The notes beneath the pieces were generated by a model that was not told the DNA's origin, ran no database searches, and saw only the letters and a program-made list of their open reading frames with translations. A stretch of 64,000 nt of DNA from Pseudanabaena sp. SR411 (GTDB lineage Bacteria; Cyanobacteriota; Cyanobacteriia; Pseudanabaenales; Pseudanabaenaceae), in NCBI RefSeq assembly GCF_002251945.1, contig NZ_NDHW01000045.1, positions 1-64,000 of the forward strand, written 5' to 3'. Of the stretch, positions 59,372-64,000 are shown piece by piece; the first letter of the stretch is position 1, and each line of letters starts with the position of its first letter. Position numbers and translations under genes: made by a program.

Positions 59372-59474
59372 ATCCCAATTCCCAAAGGTGTTGCCACACT
59401 TTCGGGAACTAAAGACCAAACCCAGTAAGGTTTTTAAAAACATAAAATGGCTACGCCATTTTATGTTTTGGTAT
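59372..59474. repeat. Family-1 hairpin repeat, inverse orientation
   Basis: ATCCCAATTCCCAAAGGTGT (second hairpin first, arms TTCCCAAAGGTGT / ACACTTTCGGGAA), the ACCAAACCCAGTAAGG spacer, then ACATAAAATGG / CCATTTTATGT and TTTTGGTAT. About 103 bases, same length as the copy at 1520-1622. The rest of 59211-59586 has only an AT-rich leader with TTTTAACT and CCTTAACT at 59508-59526, a weak PHO-box-like pair. Confidence 0.75.
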
Positions 59475-59586
59475 TAATTGAGTGGAAATCTAATCCTGAT
59501 AAGTATTTTAACTAAACCTTAACTATTTTGGGCACACGAAATATAATGTGAATAATTTTAAAAAATTTTTTACCTTCGGAGCCTAA

Positions 59587-60687
59587 ATGATCAGACATAC
59601 CCTTGTAGATAATCTAGCGGAAGATTTTCACAATGTTAGCAGTGCTTCTGTTCCGACTCTCGCGAATATTTGGGCAAAGAAGTATATTCAAAATCTGCAA
59701 GCGGATTCACCGAAGCAAGATATTCAATCTAATAATTTGGGGGAAATTCTCTCACCAGAGAGACGTAAAACTACTGCGGCGAATTTATTGCAGTCTTTGC
59801 GTTTTTCCAGCGCTCAAGCATGGGCGAAGACTGAAAATCTACTGATGGGACAGTTGCAAGCCCACGGTATTTCCGCAGATCTGATCGATCCTTGGCAAAT
59901 CGCCACAGATTCTCGTTTTTTATTGGAGCAAGCTCTCAACATATACACAGAAAATTCGCATTCTCGTCTAGTCCAAATAGACTTGAATACCGATGGGCAG
60001 AATCTAAGGCTAGAAAGTCACACACAACTGCCAACAATTGGACAACTTTCGGTAGCGATCGCCCAAAGTGTTGGCAAGATTCGCAAAAAATACACATCGG
60101 TTGATCCAAGGGCAATCGGATTTGTGAGTATGCAGTTTCATTACAGTGGACAGCTACTGCTCGATTCACTGCCACCCCTAGAGAAACTGATGGTGAACTC
60201 CTACTTCAAAGTCATTGACGATCATCTCTACATGCCCTTGCAAAGATGTTACGAAGCGGCTGGAAATTTGGAATATGAGGATACCGCTTTGGAATCTGTG
60301 CGTCATTTGCTGACATTAACCAGTGAAATCGCGCGGCAAGTTTCTCAGAAAACCCTGATTATGCATTCTGACTATCAGTGCCATAGCGGTGTGCTGAGTT
60401 CGCCTCAAGTTCGTATTTCCAGTTTGCGTGATATTGAGATGTTCCAAGTTTATCTTTGTCTATGTGTGCTGGAAAAAAGTGTTTCTTCAATTCAGCAAGA
60501 GCTTTTCCCCCTCTGTATCATGCTCTATCCACCTTTAAAAGTTAGTTGGGAACTAGTCCGTACTTTGTTGAGATTACTTGCTCAAGAAATGCATCACCAT
60601 CTCGCCGAAGAGCATGTCCAAGAGTTTGAGCCTTATCTCACAATTTTGAATGAAATGTTTGGTGATGATGTGCTGCCCGAAGCCTGA
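59587..60687 (+). CDS. Protein of unknown function, helical
   Basis: The 366-residue protein has no signal, membrane segment or known motif. It begins MIRHTLVDNLAEDFHNVSSA, has a central mixed region (SRFLLEQALNIYTENSHSRLVQIDLNTDG...SMQFHYSGQLLLDSLPPLEKLMVNSYFKVIDDHLYMPLQRCYEAAG, about 120-225) and a long helical C-terminus. FHYSGQLLLDxLPPxEKxxxxSYFKVIDDHLYMPLQRCYxAA looks conserved, so a cyanobacterial family is likely. Single gene between repeats. Confidence 0.65.
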   Translation: MIRHTLVDNLAEDFHNVSSASVPTLANIWAKKYIQNLQADSPKQDIQSNNLGEILSPERRKTTAANLLQSLRFSSAQAWAKTENLLMGQLQAHGISADLIDPWQIATDSRFLLEQALNIYTENSHSRLVQIDLNTDGQNLRLESHTQLPTIGQLSVAIAQSVGKIRKKYTSVDPRAIGFVSMQFHYSGQLLLDSLPPLEKLMVNSYFKVIDDHLYMPLQRCYEAAGNLEYEDTALESVRHLLTLTSEIARQVSQKTLIMHSDYQCHSGVLSSPQVRISSLRDIEMFQVYLCLCVLEKSVSSIQQELFPLCIMLYPPLKVSWELVRTLLRLLAQEMHHHLAEEHVQEFEPYLTILNEMFGDDVLPEA

Positions 60688-60718
60688 TAATAATAAAGCT
60701 AATGATATTAAGCCATAA

Positions 60719-60761
60719 CCTTAATCAGAAAGCCATGCTTTGTGTGGCTTTCTGATTAAGG
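60719..60761. terminator. Hairpin after the gene at 59587
   Basis: CCTTAATCAGAAAGCCA pairs with TGGCTTTCTGATTAAGG around TGCTTTGTG. Confidence 0.7.
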
Positions 60762-60812
60762 TCAGGTTTTCAATCCTCAGCTTAGAACAGCTACGAACAG
60801 AAAAAATTAAGC

Positions 60813-62195
60813 ATGACCTGTATTTGTACGATTAGCCAAGCGATCGCCATCACATCGGCAACGGTTGCCAATATTGACGAAAACGCGCAAAACAAAGAGA
60901 TAAGGGGCGTTATTTCCGATAGTCGCAAACTCAAAGCTGGTGAGTTGTTTGTGGCTCTAATAGGTGAAAATTTCGATGGTCATGGATTTGTGGCTCAGGC
61001 GATCGCCCAAGGCGCAGTAGCAGCGATCGTTAGTCGTGAGTGGGCTAGTTCCAATGCTGCTACAGGTTTACCTGTCTTAGCAGTTGACGATACGATCGCG
61101 GCTTATCAAGATCTAGCGCGTTGGTGGCGAACGCAGTTTGAGCGCCCAGTCGTAGCGATTACTGGCTCCGTGGGCAAAACTACTACTAAAGAAATTATTG
61201 CGAGTATGTTGGCTTGCTATGTCGCATCTGATCATCGAGTCCACAAGAGTCAGGCTAATCATAATAATGATATTGGTGTAGCGCAAACCCTGTTAGCGAT
61301 CGCTCCTGATCAGGATGATTTTGTGGTCGTGGAAATGGGAATGCGTGGTTTAGGCGAAATTGAGCGTCTTGCGAAAACGGCTCTGCCCACGGTAAGCGTA
61401 ATCACCAATGTCGGGACAGCGCATATTGGCCGATTAGGATCAAGGGAGGCGATCGCCCAAGCTAAATGTGAACTGTTAGCGGAGACACCTCCCAATGGCA
61501 CGGTTGTTTTGAATGCTAGTAATTCCCTTTTATTGGAAACTGCGAGCAAGGTTTGGCAGGGTAAAACGATCACCTATGGTTTGGGAACTGGCGATATCAA
61601 TGGGGAACTGATTGACAACCATTTACAGGTAGAGGGTTTGACATGGGAATTACCCTTACCCGGTCGGCATAATGCTTTAAATTTCTTGGCAGGTTTAGCC
61701 GTTCTCAAGGCTCTAAATCTTGACTGGCATCAGACAACTCAAGGTATTGGGAAACTCGATCTACCCTTTGGCAGAGCGCAATTATACGAGTTACCTCAAG
61801 ATGTGATCATTCTCGATGAGACTTATAACGCTTCTCCTGAAGGAATGTTAGCCGCTCTAAGACAACTTGCTGATATGCCAGCCAAGCGTCATTGGGCTGT
61901 CTTAGGAACAATGAAGGAATTGGGAGAAATGTCTACTCAATTACATCGTCAAGTTGGTGAAGCGATTAGTAAATTGGGAATCGAAGGAGCGATTATTTTG
62001 ACCGATGGTGAGGCGGATGCAATTTTAGCGGGAGCCAATGGATCGTTAAAACATGCGATCGCCTGTCATTCCTATGAAGATATTACGCAGACGCTTTTAC
62101 AAAAAGTCAAAAGTGGCGATCGGATTCTTTTCAAGGCTTCGCGATCGGTTGGTATGGATCAAGTGGTCAAAGCATTTCGCCAAACTTGGCAATAG
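60813..62195 (+). CDS. murF: UDP-N-acetylmuramoyl-tripeptide--D-alanyl-D-alanine ligase MurF
   Basis: The 460-residue Mur ligase has ISDSRKLKAGELFVALIGENFDGHGFVAQA (substrate domain, about 35-64), the P-loop AITGSVGKTTTKEIIASML (about 113-131), NHNNDIGVAQTLL, EMGMRGLGEI, TNVGTAHIGRLGSREAIAQAK and LDETYNASPEGMLAAL. It adds D-Ala-D-Ala to the muramyl tripeptide in the cytoplasm. Length matches the family. Single gene after a hairpin. Confidence 0.95.
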   Translation: MTCICTISQAIAITSATVANIDENAQNKEIRGVISDSRKLKAGELFVALIGENFDGHGFVAQAIAQGAVAAIVSREWASSNAATGLPVLAVDDTIAAYQDLARWWRTQFERPVVAITGSVGKTTTKEIIASMLACYVASDHRVHKSQANHNNDIGVAQTLLAIAPDQDDFVVVEMGMRGLGEIERLAKTALPTVSVITNVGTAHIGRLGSREAIAQAKCELLAETPPNGTVVLNASNSLLLETASKVWQGKTITYGLGTGDINGELIDNHLQVEGLTWELPLPGRHNALNFLAGLAVLKALNLDWHQTTQGIGKLDLPFGRAQLYELPQDVIILDETYNASPEGMLAALRQLADMPAKRHWAVLGTMKELGEMSTQLHRQVGEAISKLGIEGAIILTDGEADAILAGANGSLKHAIACHSYEDITQTLLQKVKSGDRILFKASRSVGMDQVVKAFRQTWQ

Positions 62196-62207
62196 GTTGC
62201 CTTGTAA

Positions 62208-62290
62208 TTACAGCGCTTTGCGATCAAATCAAAAGCAAGAAATTTTTGGAAAGTGTTACTTCGCAACACTTTCCAAAAATTTCTTGCAGT
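62208..62290. repeat. Family-3 hairpin repeat
   Basis: TACAGCGCTTTGCGATCAAA, AAAGCA, then a stem AGAAATTTTTGGAAAGTGTT / AACACTTTCCAAAAATTTCT around ACTTCGC, ending AGTAATAGTGTA. Confidence 0.75.
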
Positions 62291-62309
62291 AATAGTGTAT
62301 ACCCCTCCA

Positions 62310-64000
62310 TTAATCACGTTTTTGTAGGAGTTGTTGAATAACGCTGATTAGATGCGATAGTTTCACAGGTTTGGCGAGATACTCATTTGCCCCAACCGCT
62401 AAACATTTTTCGCGATCGCCTGCCATAGCAAGAGCAGTTAAAGCGACAATCGGAACATTGTTAATATTGGGATTTGACCGAATCTGGGCGATCGCGCTGA
62501 TCCCATCTAGGACTGGCATTTGAATATCCATCAGCACTAGATCAGGGCTTTGGTCAATGATCATATCAATGGCTTCTTGACCGTTAGTTGCAAAAATTAG
62601 CCGATATCCGCGACTAATTAAATAATTAGAGAAAGTTTCAATATTGCTTGGATTATCATCTGCTAGCAAAATCAAAGCATTAATCGCTAAACTATTTTCT
62701 AAACTGTTATCAAAAGTGTTTGCACAGTGATGATCGTCATCTAAATCATGCTTTGAACTGATGTTATTTAAGTTAACGCTCTCTCTATAGGGCAGAACTA
62801 TCGAAAAACAACTTCCCTCAGCAACTTGGCTAGTGACATTCACAGATCCACCATGCAGTTCTGCAATCTGTTTGACTAGGGTGAGTCCTAGCCCTGTACC
62901 TGCATATTGTCGATTTAGACTACTATCAATTTGGACAAAAGCTTGAAATAACTTACTAATATCTTCTGGAGAAATACCAATACCTGTATCGATGATTGAG
63001 AAAATTAGCACATAGGAACATTCGGTAGTTAATTCTGGTACTTCTATCCTCTGAAGCTTCACTTCTAGGGAGACCATTCCATCTTTAGGAGTGAACTTGA
63101 CTGCGTTGCTGAGCAGATTAATCAGGGCTTGCCTCATGCGGCGTTCATCAACTAGGACTGTCTGGATATTAGGTGAGATCGCCAATTTGAGCTGAATATT
63201 TTTCTGATTAGCAACTTGCTTCACAAAGTTGAGGCTAGATTTACAAAGATACTCCACCGCTACAGAGCTAAGTTCTAAATCTAATTTCCCTGCCCCAATT
63301 TTAGCAACATCCAAAATGTCATTAATTAAAGCCAACAGATGCCGACCACTAGTTTCGATAAGCGATAGCGATCGCATCTGGCGTTCGTTTATATCTCCAA
63401 ATACACCCGTCATTAAACCTTCAGACATTCCTAAAATTGCATTGAGCGGTGTGCGGAGTTCATGACTCATATTGGCAAGAAACTCATCCTTGAGTCTAGT
63501 AGCTCTAGCTAACTCAGTATTGGTTTCTATTAATTGTTGATTGGCGAACTGAAGCTCTTGAGTACGTTGCTTCACCCTCGACTCTAACTGCTGATTGAGT
63601 TGATAGAGAGCTTCGATCGCCTCTTGGCGTTCGACTTCCGCACTTTGCAAAGACTCTTCAGCCTGTTTGCGATCGCTAATATCTTCAATAACACCAACAA
63701 AAAGTGGTGGCTGACCGACTTCATCTAAGATTTTAGAACTAGTTGTTCTCACCCACAATATCTTGCCATCTCGATGTAAAAGACGCTTTTCCATTTGATA
63801 GCCTTCACTTTCCCCAGATAGGACTTGAGTACGCAACCTCAAGTTATCTTCGATGTCTTCAGGCAGCATATTGTCAGTAAATCGCATTAACTGCAATTCA
63901 CTTTCAGAATAGCCAACCATTTGTTGATAGAAAGGGTTAGTCCGCACAAATCTACCGTTAGCATCAGTAATCGCCATACCCACAACTGAGCGTTCAAACA
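62310..64000 (-). CDS. Hybrid sensor histidine kinase (PAS, HisKA, HATPase, receiver), partial
   Basis: The frame stays open to the right edge (FERSVVGMAITDANGRFVRTNPFYQQMVGY reads on into 64000), so the N-terminus is missing. Visible: PAS domain with PAC (WVRTTSSKILDEVGQPPLFVGVIEDISDRK, about 75-105), a coiled-coil linker, HisKA with phospho-His in FLANMSHELRTPLNAILG, HATPase_c (NLLSNAVKFTP, DTGIGISPEDISKLFQAF, GTGLGLTLVKQI) and a C-terminal receiver (ILLADDNPSNIETF, Asp in LVLMDIQMPVLDG, Lys in LAKPVKLSHL). Input signal unknown; a hybrid kinase usually passes phosphate onwards to an Hpt or regulator. Confidence 0.93.
   Translation of the reverse strand, partial: FERSVVGMAITDANGRFVRTNPFYQQMVGYSESELQLMRFTDNMLPEDIEDNLRLRTQVLSGESEGYQMEKRLLHRDGKILWVRTTSSKILDEVGQPPLFVGVIEDISDRKQAEESLQSAEVERQEAIEALYQLNQQLESRVKQRTQELQFANQQLIETNTELARATRLKDEFLANMSHELRTPLNAILGMSEGLMTGVFGDINERQMRSLSLIETSGRHLLALINDILDVAKIGAGKLDLELSSVAVEYLCKSSLNFVKQVANQKNIQLKLAISPNIQTVLVDERRMRQALINLLSNAVKFTPKDGMVSLEVKLQRIEVPELTTECSYVLIFSIIDTGIGISPEDISKLFQAFVQIDSSLNRQYAGTGLGLTLVKQIAELHGGSVNVTSQVAEGSCFSIVLPYRESVNLNNISSKHDLDDDHHCANTFDNSLENSLAINALILLADDNPSNIETFSNYLISRGYRLIFATNGQEAIDMIIDQSPDLVLMDIQMPVLDGISAIAQIRSNPNINNVPIVALTALAMAGDREKCLAVGANEYLAKPVKLSHLISVIQQLLQKRD

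Overview
The window is chromosomal DNA of a cyanobacterium. The evidence is the very frequent HIP1 octamer GCGATCGC and a set of genes typical of oxygenic phototrophs: ndhN, a CCB-type cytochrome b6 cofactor-assembly protein, a diflavin flavodiiron protein, a CruP-like lycopene-cyclase relative, a Get3d-like ATPase, and DUF1825, DUF2862 and DUF4332 proteins. A Pseudanabaena-like genus is my guess from gene style; nothing in the window proves it. I found no tRNA, rRNA or CRISPR array.

Layout. 1-245: 3' end of a group II intron inside a Uma2-family gene. 242-1531: phytase-like esterase. 1829-5905: pstS-pstC-pstA-pstB phosphate importer behind a three-repeat PHO box. 5958-11489: hydrolase, YkgJ-type cysteine-cluster protein, small ORF, phospholipase-D lipoprotein carrying an EF-hand, rimO, STAS protein. 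11557-13926 (minus): Uma2, FabF-like synthase, bioY. 14049-17150 (minus): DUF2862, HU and Get3d genes plus a beta-propeller-like envelope protein. 17310-24088: panB, nucleotidyltransferase, ABC1 kinase, Mrr-type restriction protein, two small genes, a response-regulator phosphatase. 24089-25600: remains of an IS630-type transposase and an acyltransferase split by a MITE. 25601-37249: DUF4332, phosphoribosyltransferase, flavodiiron protein, HPP permease, lysA/cdaA/uppS, CCB protein, Wzc-type tyrosine kinase, a two-domain CobO protein. 37396-38661: dead IS5-type element and an antitoxin gene split by a second MITE. 38833-41685: polA. 41788-43118: decayed defence and toxin-antitoxin genes. 43129-64000: WGR/propeller protein, cruP, cobB, pentapeptide protein, NurA-like nuclease, moeB, DUF1825, comF, ndhN, ktrBA, murF and a hybrid histidine kinase that runs off the right edge.

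The most unusual layer lies between and inside the genes: dozens of near-perfect hairpins. At least five families of about 60-110 bp can be separated by their conserved ends: ATACCAA...TTGGTAT, TAGCARTCC...GGAYTGCTA, TACAGCGCTTTGCGC..., AATAAAGARCCA...TGGYTCTTTA and TAAGTAGCT...AGCTACTTA. Within a family the central stem differs from copy to copy yet stays base-paired. Many isolated hairpins share a small core, GGCGC-three bases-GCGCC, under unique outer arms. Two insertions can be undone on paper to restore an open reading frame with a TA target duplication. One array supplies the stop codon of lysA, and related palindromes have become in-frame linkers in PolA, CruP and CobB. One family's end matches the end next to the IS630-type transposase remnant over 18 bases, which suggests which element may have moved it.

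Functional themes: phosphate uptake; potassium uptake (ktrAB) together with c-di-AMP synthesis (cdaA), which is known to control potassium transport in other bacteria; peptidoglycan precursors (lysA, uppS, murF); B12 metabolism (cobB and the double CobO); photosynthetic electron-transfer support (ndhN, flavodiiron, CCB).
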